NCBI RefSeq assembly: GCF_000421965.1
Contig: NZ_ATAY01000013.1
Location: 1-43,320, forward strand
Origin: Ruminiclostridium papyrosolvens C7
GTDB taxonomy: Bacteria; Bacillota; Clostridia; Acetivibrionales; DSM-1351
Length of the DNA stretch: 43,320 nt
Direction of reading: 5' to 3'
The translations under genes were made by a program, and so were the position numbers. Under the pieces are notes generated by a model, which saw only the letters and a program-made list of their open reading frames with translations, had not been told where the DNA came from and searched no databases. How positions within the stretch are numbered: the stretch's first letter is position 1; each line of letters begins with the position of its first letter. Below, in pieces: positions 34,389 to 42,712 of this stretch.

Positions 34389-35492
34389 TTAGCGGTAATA
34401 ATATTTTAAGCTAATTGGCCCTATAAAATATGGACAATTATTAGCAGCATGCCGCATGAGCCCGCAACTTCCCCATTTAGATGTTATATAAGGATAAGTA
34501 GTACTATTAGGATTATTTTCAGTTACTATACCTGAATGTTCGCTACCGCTAACTGGGTAATATATCTTATCTCCAATTGAATATCCACTTGTCCTTTTGG
34601 TGTAACTTCCATCTGACATATATAGAGACGGATCATTCATCCAATATGTATTGCTAGTAGATGTACTATACCAAGCATATGAGTGACAATTGTATGTTGA
34701 TGTTGCAGTTCTCATAACTATAATTCCAGGATATGAGCTCTGCATTTGAGCATCTGAAGAACTTTTCTCTGCATCAGTTAGTGTTTCTGGTGATATAATT
34801 ACTGAAACAGCAGAACCTTTTGGTGTATATACATAAGTAGACGATTGTATACTTACATTTGCTAAAGAACTTTCATTTTCTGCTTTGACCCTATAAGCAG
34901 TTGATTTTGTTAAATTATAAATATTGGGATATTTATCCTTCTCTAAATATTTATTCTCAAATGCTTTTTCTAACTTTTCATTATCTTCCTTTGATAGCTT
35001 ATTCTTTATCTCATTTTGGCTTAGTATTATTTCAAGGTTAGATAAATCAAAAAACCTATTGTGATTAACTTTTGTTACATCATCAATTACTTTAGTATTA
35101 TTATATTTGTTAATTAATCTCGCTCCAGCGTCATTTCTCTTTAATAATTCCTGCAGACCATTAAATCCTTCTTTAACAACATTAAATCCTTGTTGGAGCG
35201 AATCGTAAGCATAAATATCTATTAAAAACGGATAATTTAGTACCGATTGAATCAAATCATCAGTTGGCATTTCTTGTAGTATACTTTCAGGTATTTGACA
35301 AGCTGATACTCTATTACTTCTACTATTTAGTGCTACCCATTCATCTGTTCCAGGTTTTACTGGGTATTCATATCCTAAATTTACTTTTGTGTCATTATTA
35401 GTAGTTATAGCTGTAATATTAAATCCTGAAATAGCTATGAACACACATACTGTTAATGCTATAAATGATAACACTCTTTTATTAATTGACAT
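34389..35492 (-). CDS. Secreted Cys-His (NlpC/P60 or CHAP-like) protein
   Basis: The 367-residue protein has a signal peptide (VLSFIALTVCVFIAISGFNI), a ~200-residue helical pro-region, and a C-terminal ~125-residue domain with TYNCHSYAWY and GSEHSGIV, spaced like the Cys and His of papain-like amidases or CHAP peptidases. A further WGSCGLMRHAANNCPYF follows. It may act on cell wall or protein outside the cell. It lies upstream of the sigma/anti-sigma pair, with its own terminator, and is flanked by an inverted repeat. Catalytic assignment is moderate. Confidence 0.6.
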   Translation of the reverse strand: MSINKRVLSFIALTVCVFIAISGFNITAITTNNDTKVNLGYEYPVKPGTDEWVALNSRSNRVSACQIPESILQEMPTDDLIQSVLNYPFLIDIYAYDSLQQGFNVVKEGFNGLQELLKRNDAGARLINKYNNTKVIDDVTKVNHNRFFDLSNLEIILSQNEIKNKLSKEDNEKLEKAFENKYLEKDKYPNIYNLTKSTAYRVKAENESSLANVSIQSSTYVYTPKGSAVSVIISPETLTDAEKSSSDAQMQSSYPGIIVMRTATSTYNCHSYAWYSTSTSNTYWMNDPSLYMSDGSYTKRTSGYSIGDKIYYPVSGSEHSGIVTENNPNSTTYPYITSKWGSCGLMRHAANNCPYFIGPISLKYYYR

Positions 35493-35592
35493 TTTATATC
35501 TCCTTTTTCAATTATGGTATTCCTAATTTGAACCTTAAAAAATTGAGTTCCATTTCTACAAATGATGAATAAAGTACATCTTACATACATTT

Positions 35593-35617
35593 TTATGAGG
35601 AACTGCCATAGATATTC
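35593..35617 (-). repeat. Right arm of an inverted repeat flanking one gene
   Basis: Read on the minus strand this is GAATATCTATGGCAGTTCCT and CATAA, matching 34293-34316. It lies ~100 bp upstream of the secreted protein gene. The rest of 35500-35795 is very AT-rich and holds no convincing gene. Confidence 0.7.
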
Positions 35618-35795
35618 CTCTACTTTACAAGATGTTATTGTTTATATTTTTGATTTTCATCTTTTATTATTTAACCTCCATAATCAGAATATCTTATATA
35701 TTTACATATTATTGTTTTTTTGTCAGTATATGTATTAACAAATATTGTAAAAACATTAAAAAACTTTGCTATATAAATTACAAAAACTACTTTTT

Positions 35796-35984
35796 CTATA
35801 CATGTTTGACAAAAAATATAAAACTTCTTCTGTAATTTTCCAAATTACTTTCAACAAATTCTCTGACAATATCTGAAACGGATATCCCCCTGACCGCTGC
35901 AAGCTTTTTCATATCTTCTATACTTTTGGCTTTAAACCTGATTGACCTTTTGAGTTCCTCCGGATTTGTTTTCCTTTTAGCCAT
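35796..35984 (-). pseudogene. Truncated second copy of the RHH gene
   Basis: ATG 35984, after AGGAGGTGCAA, starts a protein that matches the first ~47 residues of the RHH protein at 32350 almost exactly (ELKRSIRFKAKSIEDMKKLA, ISVSDIVREFVE) and then diverges into a short unrelated tail, NLENYRRSFIFFVKHV. The DNA-binding domain is complete but the C-terminal half is lost. It borders the candidate oriT region. It could still be expressed and compete for the operator, or be a dead remnant of the insertion that created the direct repeats. Confidence 0.65.
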
Positions 35985-36028
35985 TTGCACCTCCTAACAA
36001 AACAAAAGCTGCAGCATTATGCCACAGC
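35849..36028. repeat. Direct repeat copy B (RHH gene 5' region)
   Basis: A ~180-bp near-identical copy of 32215-32395 in the same orientation. It covers the RHH coding start, ribosome binding site and leader hairpin (36008-36028). Substitutions are mostly silent or in the leader. Confidence 0.85.
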
Positions 36029-36140
36029 AACCTTCTATTATTTATTTAAATTTTTAATTACTTTCAACTTTATATATGCCTATTCTAAGCCACATTTAAC
36101 TCTATCCTTCGAAACCCACACTATATCAACATTACAACTT

Positions 36141-36340
36141 TTCCGTCACCCTTTTGTCACCCATAAATTACAACGTCACCCGTTGCCAACTCTGTTGGCA
36201 AGCTGTATACCGTCGGGTGTGTCACCCGACTATTCCTGCCGCCGTACATACCCACCCCAAAAAGGTGCGGTTTTTTGTACGTAAATCGGGGGATTCTCCC
36301 CCATGCCCCCTGTTTTTTCAGAGCAAAACTCTGAAAAATG
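36141..36340. other. Candidate origin of transfer or replication
   Basis: This gene-free stretch (35990-36437) holds four GTCACCC repeats (36145, 36156, 36175, 36221) and four perfect hairpins: TTGCCAAC/GTTGGCAA (36183-36201), GTCGGGTG/CACCCGAC (36212-36230), GGGGGA/TCCCCC (36288-36302) and TTTTTCAGAG/CTCTGAAAAA (36314-36338). GTACGTAAATC before the GGGGGA hairpin looks like a nick-region candidate. It lies between the RHH/relaxase side and the primase/Par side, a usual place for oriT. Iterons could instead serve replication or ParB binding. Confidence 0.5.
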
Positions 36341-36437
36341 ATTCTGAAAAAAGAAATATTTTTGAATAATTTTCATGTCCACCTCCGTATTTTAAGAAGG
36401 CTGCCGGATATCCCATCTCCAACAGTCTTCCATTTGT

Positions 36438-37460
36438 TTATAAAGCTGCCTCAAGTTCTTCATTATTCCCCATCAGAAGCTGTAAACGGTCTTCTTCATT
36501 CCTGTTCTCCAAATCCTGCTGTACCAGTCGTATATTTAGCAGATCCTCATTCCAATCCTTTGCAAGGGGTTTTTCTATAGTTGTGTTATAACCTAGTTTT
36601 GAATATTTTTCTGCGTACTTGTTGGCTGCTTCTTGTCCCCAGTTTGGTGCAGGGCTTCCATTAGAGAACTTTGCTTCGTCATCATTATCTAATGCAAACG
36701 TTATGTTTTTTATCTCCGGATGATGCTTTAGGTACTCTGCCAATGCATTATCAGAGAGACAGCCCAGTGCTATTCTGTGTTCTTTTTTCCACCCCATGCC
36801 GAGATTTTTGTATATACTTGCATGACTTATCGCATCTATTGCGGCTTCGTACACCGTTAGGCTGTCTCCTTTACCTTCCATCGCAAAACAATAGTTCATA
36901 TTACTTCCCGGTACAACTCCTTTGAAGGTCAAACCTGTTACTGTCCCACGCTGGAATGCCTGCCTTGCTTCGCCATTTTCATCATACCCGACAAATACTA
37001 TATTATGATGAGGCAGACTTTCATATATTTTTTTCTTGTAAACAAGATCGGTTATTATATCCTTATCTAACCCACGGGTTTTTATCAGATATGCGAACAA
37101 TCTCTTGTACGGACTGGCTTTATCCGGAAGTTTGAATTCTACATGTTTTTCTTCCACTGGTTTGTGCTGTTTTAGGCTTGCTTTTTGAGTTTGTTGGATT
37201 TCTCCATCACCAACAAGGTATTTCATAGAATCCAGCCAACTCATATTTTCAGCAAACATCAAAAACTGGATAGGACCTCCTCCACGTTCAGCTGCCCAGC
37301 AATAGAATGAGTTCTTGGCATCATCGATATACAGACCTCCATGATTCTTGATGTGATAGTTTGAACCACGCTTTTCGGGATTGTATCCAAGCTGCTTTGC
37401 CAACTCGTATATGCTTACATGATTTGCACGATAAATTTGTTCATCTGTGAATTTTTTCAT
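36438..37460 (-). CDS. DUF3991/TOPRIM primase-like protein
   Basis: The 340-residue protein begins with a CHC2-like or DUF3991-type N-terminal part (VSIYELAKQLGYNPEKRGSN, FYCWAAERGGGPIQFLM), then a TOPRIM-like region: LTVYEAAIDAISHASIY (~205) and ITFALDNDDEAK (~265) give the acidic metal-binding residues. Such proteins are carried by Gram-positive conjugative elements and are thought to prime or process transferred DNA. It follows the ankyrin-protein gene by 8 bp and comes just before the candidate oriT. Confidence 0.8.
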   Translation of the reverse strand: MKKFTDEQIYRANHVSIYELAKQLGYNPEKRGSNYHIKNHGGLYIDDAKNSFYCWAAERGGGPIQFLMFAENMSWLDSMKYLVGDGEIQQTQKASLKQHKPVEEKHVEFKLPDKASPYKRLFAYLIKTRGLDKDIITDLVYKKKIYESLPHHNIVFVGYDENGEARQAFQRGTVTGLTFKGVVPGSNMNYCFAMEGKGDSLTVYEAAIDAISHASIYKNLGMGWKKEHRIALGCLSDNALAEYLKHHPEIKNITFALDNDDEAKFSNGSPAPNWGQEAANKYAEKYSKLGYNTTIEKPLAKDWNEDLLNIRLVQQDLENRNEEDRLQLLMGNNEELEAAL

Positions 37461-37468
37461 CTATCGTA

Positions 37469-39058
37469 TCACTCCCAACTACCATCAAATACACCAATCT
37501 CTCCATATTCACCAACGGCTTCATCTATCTCCGATCCTGACTGTAATTTATTATCCAGTGCATTTTCAGTTATTCCACAGTGTTTATATAGCTCTTGAAT
37601 GAAATGAATATCTGGTCTTGCATCTTTTATTTGACTTATGTAATTAGTAAGGTAATTAATATCTGCCCCGTAGTTTATGAGAACTTTTGCTGCTTCAAGC
37701 TTATTGGTTTCATAACAGGCATAGAGGGCTTCACCATTGTTTGAATTAACATTAGCTCCTCGGCTGATAAGTGTGTGCATTGCATCTGCATCCTTATGAT
37801 GGGCTGCGAAATAGAAAAGCGCCGGTGCATGTTCGTCTATGTTCCTGCATTGCATTAAACCTGAATTGAGTAGTCCATATTTTTCAGCTCTTATCATTTC
37901 TTTGAATACTACTGTATCATCTAAGGCATTTGAACTCGACTTAATGAATTTTTCTGCTTCTGTATCCGGTAAAGTGGTTAATTCATGACTGAGAAAACCC
38001 CTCATGGTATCAAACTGTGCTTCTCCATGTAGGTTTGCATCTGAATATTTGTAAATGCTAAGTGCTGAATCAATGTTATTGTCTATTGCTGTCACGAATG
38101 CATTTTGTAACGTTCTGATAGATACAGGAACTTTTTCTTTGTATAGAATATGGTTTATTATATCCGTACTCTGGATTGTTGCTCCATGGGCTGCCTCACA
38201 TATAAAGTCATGACAATATTTAACCTTCTGCTCAAATGTTCTGTACAGCTCTCTGAATTTATCAATGTCCTCGTTATTTATTGCAGAATATAAAGAGTTC
38301 AATTTTTCTGACGTTATTTTGTCTGCATCTATAACCTGATCAAGCTTCTTGCTGAGTGCTCGGAGCATCTTTCCCATTACTTCTCCAAGCAAACCAAACA
38401 TACTGCTCTTTGGCTCATACTTCTTCTGGTTCTCTTCAAGTAAATCAATAACAACCTCTGCCTGTTCAGGAGTAAAGTTTACGTTAATAAGCTGATTCTT
38501 AATACTTCCACTCTCATTACCGCCGGTAATTAATTCTTTCTGACTGTAATTATTGTTAATATCCATGTCAGTTAAGGCTTTATTACCTGTTGGAATTGTG
38601 ATTGTTTTAGTTGTTTTAGCTGTTGTTTCTTCGTCTTCAGAAGCCGGTTGCTGAAGCTTCTTATATTCCTTAGCAACATCTTCATTTGACAATGCCTTCT
38701 GGATAGATAATGCAATTTCTCTGGGATTAGCTTCAATCTTAATATCGTTTTCTTCTACTTGTGGGTTTTTAGTGTTTAACTGTTCTTCCTCATTACTGAC
38801 TGCCTTTTCTTCTGTATCCATCCAAAAGCTTTCAACCATTAACTGCATTGCCTTTGTAGCTTTGCTAAAAGCTTCGGCTGCTTTACCGGACTCAATCTTG
38901 TATTGTCCACTGAACATCCGCCCTTTTAATTCGGGATTCCCGTTGTCCATTACATTGATAGAGGCAACAACCATGTCACTGCTCACAGATAACATTCCCG
39001 AAACGTTATAATCTTTTGGAAATTCACTCTTTTGAAATTTCTTAAAGTCTGCGGACAA
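37469..39058 (-). CDS. Ankyrin-repeat protein, element-specific
   Basis: About 529 residues. The N-terminal ~90 are alpha/beta, then a polar linker, a helical middle and C-terminal ankyrin-like repeats (APALFYFAAHHKDADAMHTL, ISRGANVNSNNGEALYA, KLEAAKVLINYGADINYL). The nominal TTG at 39058 has no ribosome binding site, and the T6 run right before it would, with one T fewer, join it to the 48-residue ORF upstream (39042-39188). So the true gene may be 37469-39188 with a frameshift, natural or not. Function is unknown; ankyrin repeats bind proteins. Confidence 0.6.
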   Translation of the reverse strand: MSADFKKFQKSEFPKDYNVSGMLSVSSDMVVASINVMDNGNPELKGRMFSGQYKIESGKAAEAFSKATKAMQLMVESFWMDTEEKAVSNEEEQLNTKNPQVEENDIKIEANPREIALSIQKALSNEDVAKEYKKLQQPASEDEETTAKTTKTITIPTGNKALTDMDINNNYSQKELITGGNESGSIKNQLINVNFTPEQAEVVIDLLEENQKKYEPKSSMFGLLGEVMGKMLRALSKKLDQVIDADKITSEKLNSLYSAINNEDIDKFRELYRTFEQKVKYCHDFICEAAHGATIQSTDIINHILYKEKVPVSIRTLQNAFVTAIDNNIDSALSIYKYSDANLHGEAQFDTMRGFLSHELTTLPDTEAEKFIKSSSNALDDTVVFKEMIRAEKYGLLNSGLMQCRNIDEHAPALFYFAAHHKDADAMHTLISRGANVNSNNGEALYACYETNKLEAAKVLINYGADINYLTNYISQIKDARPDIHFIQELYKHCGITENALDNKLQSGSEIDEAVGEYGEIGVFDGSWE

Positions 39059-39188
39059 AAAAGAAAAAGTCAGGTTTCAATCCCTGACTTTCCAGTCTGC
39101 TGCCCAGCTCATCCGATATTTCTTTGATTGTTTTAATTGTTTCTTTTCCGTTACCTCCACCGGGTTTGTACAAATCAATTTTCTTCAT
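39042..39188 (-). CDS. Small protein, or N-terminus of the ankyrin protein
   Basis: Starts at ATG 39188 after GGAGGTCGAAGG, overlapping the end of parB by 14 bp. The 48 residues read MKKIDLYKPGGGNGKETIKT and end FFFFVRRL. The overlap with both neighbours and the good ribosome binding site suggest translation. It ends in the frame entered at TTTTTCTTTTTTG (39056-39067); with one T fewer it continues straight into the ankyrin protein, which itself has no credible start. No family is recognised. Confidence 0.5.
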   Translation of the reverse strand: MKKIDLYKPGGGNGKETIKTIKEISDELGSRLESQGLKPDFFFFVRRL

Positions 39189-40233
39189 CGCCTTCGACCT
39201 CCTTGTTGTTTTCTTTTTCAGAATCTTCAGCTTCTTGCCTACGGCGTTCAAAGTATTCTTCAAGGGCCTGTTCAATTGTTGATGTTATTTCTGTCTGCGT
39301 AGTATAAGCATTGAAGAATCTTGAAATTAGTTTTGGTTTTACTGTTACTGCTGTTAGCTTTGGCCTTTTCTTCTTTTCAAAAAATTCACCGGATGCTATG
39401 GCCAATATATCATCCTCTGTAAGTTTGCCACTCCTTTCTTTAAGTTTATCTGCCCTTTTCATATCTATCCTGTAATCGTTTTTGTTCAGGATACTGAAAA
39501 GAATATTTTGTTCATCTATAGTCAAATATGACAGACTAACTGCCGGATTTAACTTGATGCTTCCTTCGTCTACCTTGTTAAGTAATTCATCAATGAGATA
39601 GTTAAGACGGATATACCTACAGATATTTGTTTTACTCATTTTATTATTTTTTGCAACAGTGTCCCTACTTTTTTCAGGGTGCCCAAGTTGGGCACCTTCA
39701 ATCCAATCCTTACTCTCATCAGCATTTGAGTCGTTTTCGATTGCATTAATAAGCTCACGTTTTTGCTTGGCTTCCTTACATGCCTCAAGTTGCATCTGTA
39801 AGCTCTTGGCAAGCTCGCTGGGAAGCATTTCTTCCACTGAACGCTGTATAAAGTTGGAGTCTGTTACGATTATTTTCGCCTGTGCATCAGTGATATTTTC
39901 CTTAATTTCTGCTGGAACTTTTGTTAGCCCGGCAAGCTTCGCTGCATTAACACGGTTGTGGCCTGCCAGGTTCTCATATGTCCCGTCATCTTTTTTTCTA
40001 ACCACTATGGGAACTATTACTCCATTTTCCTTTATTGATTCAACCATTTGCCGTAGCTTCTCGCCTGTGTATAATCGGAATGGATGATTTTTGAAGGGTA
40101 CTATAAGATTTATATCTATTTCAGTAGCATTTTCCTTATTTTTGTTTGTAGTATTCAGATTAAACATCTGTGCAAAAGCATTGTCTGACGGCTTATCCAG
40201 CTTCTTTGAAAAGTCAATTTTTGTTGTCCCCAC
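39175..40233 (-). CDS. parB: ParB-like partition protein
   Basis: The 352-residue protein has the ParB/Srx N-terminal domain with IKENGVIVPIVVRKK and the nucleotide-binding box NLAGHNRVNAAKLAGL (~90-105), where canonical ParB has GERR, followed by a helix-turn-helix region (MSKTNICRYIRLNYLIDELL) and a charged C-terminus. GTG 40233 starts one base after the ParA stop. ParB binds centromere sites and works with ParA for segregation. No classical parS was found by eye. Confidence 0.85.
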   Translation of the reverse strand: MGTTKIDFSKKLDKPSDNAFAQMFNLNTTNKNKENATEIDINLIVPFKNHPFRLYTGEKLRQMVESIKENGVIVPIVVRKKDDGTYENLAGHNRVNAAKLAGLTKVPAEIKENITDAQAKIIVTDSNFIQRSVEEMLPSELAKSLQMQLEACKEAKQKRELINAIENDSNADESKDWIEGAQLGHPEKSRDTVAKNNKMSKTNICRYIRLNYLIDELLNKVDEGSIKLNPAVSLSYLTIDEQNILFSILNKNDYRIDMKRADKLKERSGKLTEDDILAIASGEFFEKKKRPKLTAVTVKPKLISRFFNAYTTQTEITSTIEQALEEYFERRRQEAEDSEKENNKEVEGDEEN

Positions 40234-41013
40234 TTATACTATACTCCTTTCAATCAGCTCCTTTGTCACATTTCTGTATTCTGCACCCAGTACACTGTTT
40301 TCCATTGAAACCAAGCTTTTTTGTTCAAATGTACTGTTTGTAGCTTCAACCCTTTTGTGTATCCTGGTATCAAAAAGAGTATTACCGTATTGTCTTTCTA
40401 AAGCTACTTCTACCGCCTTGGACATATTTGTGTTATCTGCCATAGTCAAAAGTACACCGTCAATTTTAAGTTCAGGATTTACATTTACCTTAACCATGTC
40501 ATATACTTGTTCCAACTGTACCAATCCATCCAGAGCAAACTTCTGTGCTTGTACGGGAATTATGAGGCTATCTGCTGCTGAAAGTGCATTTGTAAGAAGG
40601 ATGCCAAGGCTAGGCAGGCAGTCGATAATTATATAATCATACTTACTGAATATTTCTTTTATCAGTATCCTGTTTAACACTTGCTCCCTGCACATTACAT
40701 TTGATAAGAACAAGTCAGCCCCGGAAAGTTTTATACTGGAAGGAATAAAATCAATGCCCTCCTTACTATGTACTATACTTCCTTCAATGTACTCATCACT
40801 CAGAGTATTGTTTGCCGCTGCCACCATCAGGTCGCTTATATTGTATAAGCTGTCATTGTCATAACCTAAATAGTCGCTCATGTTTGCCTGCGGGTCCAGG
40901 TCAATGCCCATGACACTACAACCTTCCTGCACCAGACCGGCAGCAATGTTTACAGCGGTTGTGGTTTTACCTACACCGCCTTTTTGATTTGCAATAGCAA
41001 TTACTTTTCCCAT
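40234..41013 (-). CDS. parA: ParA partition ATPase
   Basis: The 259-residue protein has an intact deviant Walker A, NQKGGVGKTTTAVNIAAGL (~9-27), the switch GIDLDPQANMSDYLGYD and Walker B YIIIDCLPSLGILLTNAL. It has no extra N-terminal DNA-binding domain, so it is the small (Soj-type) class. With ParB it should keep the element stable as a plasmid or excised circle. The intact P-loop contrasts with the three degenerate TadZ-like proteins. The start at ATG 41013 follows AAAGGAG. Confidence 0.92.
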   Translation of the reverse strand: MGKVIAIANQKGGVGKTTTAVNIAAGLVQEGCSVMGIDLDPQANMSDYLGYDNDSLYNISDLMVAAANNTLSDEYIEGSIVHSKEGIDFIPSSIKLSGADLFLSNVMCREQVLNRILIKEIFSKYDYIIIDCLPSLGILLTNALSAADSLIIPVQAQKFALDGLVQLEQVYDMVKVNVNPELKIDGVLLTMADNTNMSKAVEVALERQYGNTLFDTRIHKRVEATNSTFEQKSLVSMENSVLGAEYRNVTKELIERSIV

Positions 41014-41106
41014 CTCGTTTTCTCCTTTTAAAATAAAAAAAGCAGGTCATTAAATTGCCTACTCATTCCTTACCGATATTATTTTTTAAATCACACAAAA
41101 TTCATA

Positions 41107-41507
41107 TTACCTATTCAGATAGCACCATGATTGCGGAGCCTTCTTCAATCCAAAGTCAGTGAGGTTCATAGGATGATCATACTTCTTTACATTACTGATT
41201 CTCCAAGCATATATTGTCCCTTTTCCTGCGTGATATTTCATAATATCTTGTGGGGATACACAACTATGAGCTGACAGAATACCCATCAGTTTATACCTGT
41301 TTAAAAATAAGCTATCACTAGGTTCAAATTTTAAAAGATAATTACCGACAACCATTCCGCATCCTCCACATTGTTTCGTTTCATATATGTACACTTTGGC
41401 AGGATATCTTATGCCAATAGGCTGTTTTTTCTAAGCTCAAGATTTTTGCTGCCAGCAAATATCAGACTGTCCCATGTTTTGTGTATGCTTTGCATTATTT
41501 CTGTCAT
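41107..41507 (-). pseudogene. ASCH-like domain protein, frameshifted
   Basis: ATG 41507, after AGAAGGTGAT and five bases past the previous stop, opens MTEIMQSIHKTWDSLIFAGS and KNLELRK. In the A6 run near 41430 the frame is lost; with one more A it continues as QPIGIRYPAKVYIYETKQCG and on through MVVGNYLL and KKYDHPMNLTDFGLKKAPQS to 41107. The joined ~133-residue protein matches small ASCH/PUA-like proteins common in phages and elements (ELRK..., P.KVYIYET, GKVVGEF-like, KYDxPxxLxDFG). These bind RNA or nucleotides; the exact role is unknown. Confidence 0.65.
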
Positions 41508-41511
41508 TTTA

Positions 41512-41655
41512 TCACCTTCTTACTAAATTTGTATTATTGCTTGTAAAATACATACAAGCCTTTTGCCCTGCCTTACAGGGCATATCAAATTTCCTGCATT
41601 TACATTTACCTGTTTGATCTTCCTCAAATTGCACACAGCTTCCGCAATACCCCAT
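41512..41655 (-). CDS. Cys-rich 47-residue protein
   Basis: ATG 41655 follows AAAGGAGTGG. The product MGYCGSCVQFEEDQTGKCKC and CRK-type remainder has six cysteines (4, 7, 18, 20, 27, 34) in the first 34 residues, suggesting a zinc-bound knot, then a polar tail ending LVRR. Its stop is five bases before the ASCH-like gene start, whose ribosome binding site lies inside its last codons. No family is recognised. Confidence 0.6.
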   Translation of the reverse strand: MGYCGSCVQFEEDQTGKCKCRKFDMPCKAGQKACMYFTSNNTNLVRR

Positions 41656-41705
41656 CTAAGCCACTCCTTTCATGAAATATTCATATGTAAATCAGTTATA
41701 TTTCT

Positions 41706-42203
41706 CTATGGGTTTTGTTCACTGTAGTAAATTGATGATTTCACAAGATTCTTTTTAGTATTTGACTTAATTCCGTGAATTTGGTTGTGACAGTCATTAC
41801 AAATTGTAATAAGGTTGTTTTGTTGATCTGTCCCACCTTCTGAGACTTGTATTAGATGATGTACGTCTGGTCCTACTGCTATTGGTACAAACAAACCATG
41901 TTTATTTTTATATGCACCAAACAACCCGCATTCTTTACAAGTAAAATTGTCCCTGCAAAGTATTCTGTACGGCAGAGGTGCAACCCCTCGCCCCCAGACC
42001 GCCAATCTCTGAAATTCAATTTTACAATCTTCACAACAATAACTTTGCTGTCTCTTACTTTTTAAGGATTGCCCACACCATTTACAGGTATTCTTATCTG
42101 CCCTGTAATCAGGCATCTGATATAAAATATTGTCGTTTGGATATTGTTTTGCATAATTCCACAACGATAGCCAATATCTTTTACCATTATTGTTGTACGG
42201 CAA
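41706..42203 (-). CDS. HNH endonuclease
   Basis: TTG 42203 is chosen because AGAAGGTGAG stands just before it; a TTG at 42239 would lack a site. The ~165 residues carry two zinc knuckles (CKWCGQSL and CCEDC; CRDNFTCKECG and CNDCHNQIH) and the HNH core DVHHLIQVSEGGTDQQNNLI. HNH nucleases of this small type occur in phages and mobile elements for DNA processing or homing. It may act on the element's own DNA or as cargo; the sequence does not decide. Confidence 0.8.
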   Translation of the reverse strand: MPYNNNGKRYWLSLWNYAKQYPNDNILYQMPDYRADKNTCKWCGQSLKSKRQQSYCCEDCKIEFQRLAVWGRGVAPLPYRILCRDNFTCKECGLFGAYKNKHGLFVPIAVGPDVHHLIQVSEGGTDQQNNLITICNDCHNQIHGIKSNTKKNLVKSSIYYSEQNP

Positions 42204-42246
42204 GTTTTTCTCACCTTCTTTCAGACGGTTAATATTCAAATTGGGA

Positions 42247-42597
42247 CTATTCTGCGGTAAATAATTGTTCCTCTAATGACTCGTAGATATCTTCAAGGTT
42301 ATGGCCTTTTTCATCAAAATCAGCATACAACACCTGAATACTTACATTTTCAAATACTTCTTTTACTTTACTGTACAGGTTGTTCACATCCTCTAAATTG
42401 TTACTATTGGGATTAATCACCACAAGGTCATCTATAGGGGCTTCAATGAAATTCCATCCATGAATGCCATGCTTCCTTAATCTATTTGCAACTAGCCTCT
42501 CGTTATCTTTAAAATCTTGAAGTTTATTACCGATTTTAGCTTCACCCAATTCAACTCCTACAGAGAAACCTTCAACTTGTCTATTTTTGTATCTCAT
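42247..42597 (-). CDS. Hypothetical protein
   Basis: ATG 42597 after GTGAGGG gives 116 residues; a longer frame from a GTG further upstream is possible. The protein is soluble and mixed alpha/beta (VEGFSVGVELGEAKIGNKLQ; NFIEAPIDDLVVINP) with an acidic C-terminal helix. No family is recognised. It stops eight bases before the furthest possible HNH gene start, so the two are probably co-transcribed. Confidence 0.5.
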   Translation of the reverse strand: MRYKNRQVEGFSVGVELGEAKIGNKLQDFKDNERLVANRLRKHGIHGWNFIEAPIDDLVVINPNSNNLEDVNNLYSKVKEVFENVSIQVLYADFDEKGHNLEDIYESLEEQLFTAE

Positions 42598-42712
42598 AAA
42601 AACCCTCACTTTCCTCATTCTCGGCTGCACTATTTATTCAAATAGCGGCTTACAGGCATGTACATAATACAAAAGGTTATTTATATTTATGTAGTTTTTT
42701 AATGCCTTTTCA

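Noticed and set aside
35632..35835. Plus-strand 67-residue hydrophobic frame
   Set aside because: Very AT-rich low-complexity translation (many Phe, Ile, Tyr, Lys), no ribosome binding site, overlaps the end of the truncated RHH gene.
36145..36227. GTCACCC repeats as a CRISPR array
   Set aside because: Units are 7 bp with uneven spacing of 4 to 39 bp; there are no spacers of constant length and no cas genes.
40234..41100. Classical parS near parAB
   Set aside because: No TGTTTCACGTGAAACA-like palindrome found by eye here or in the candidate origin region.
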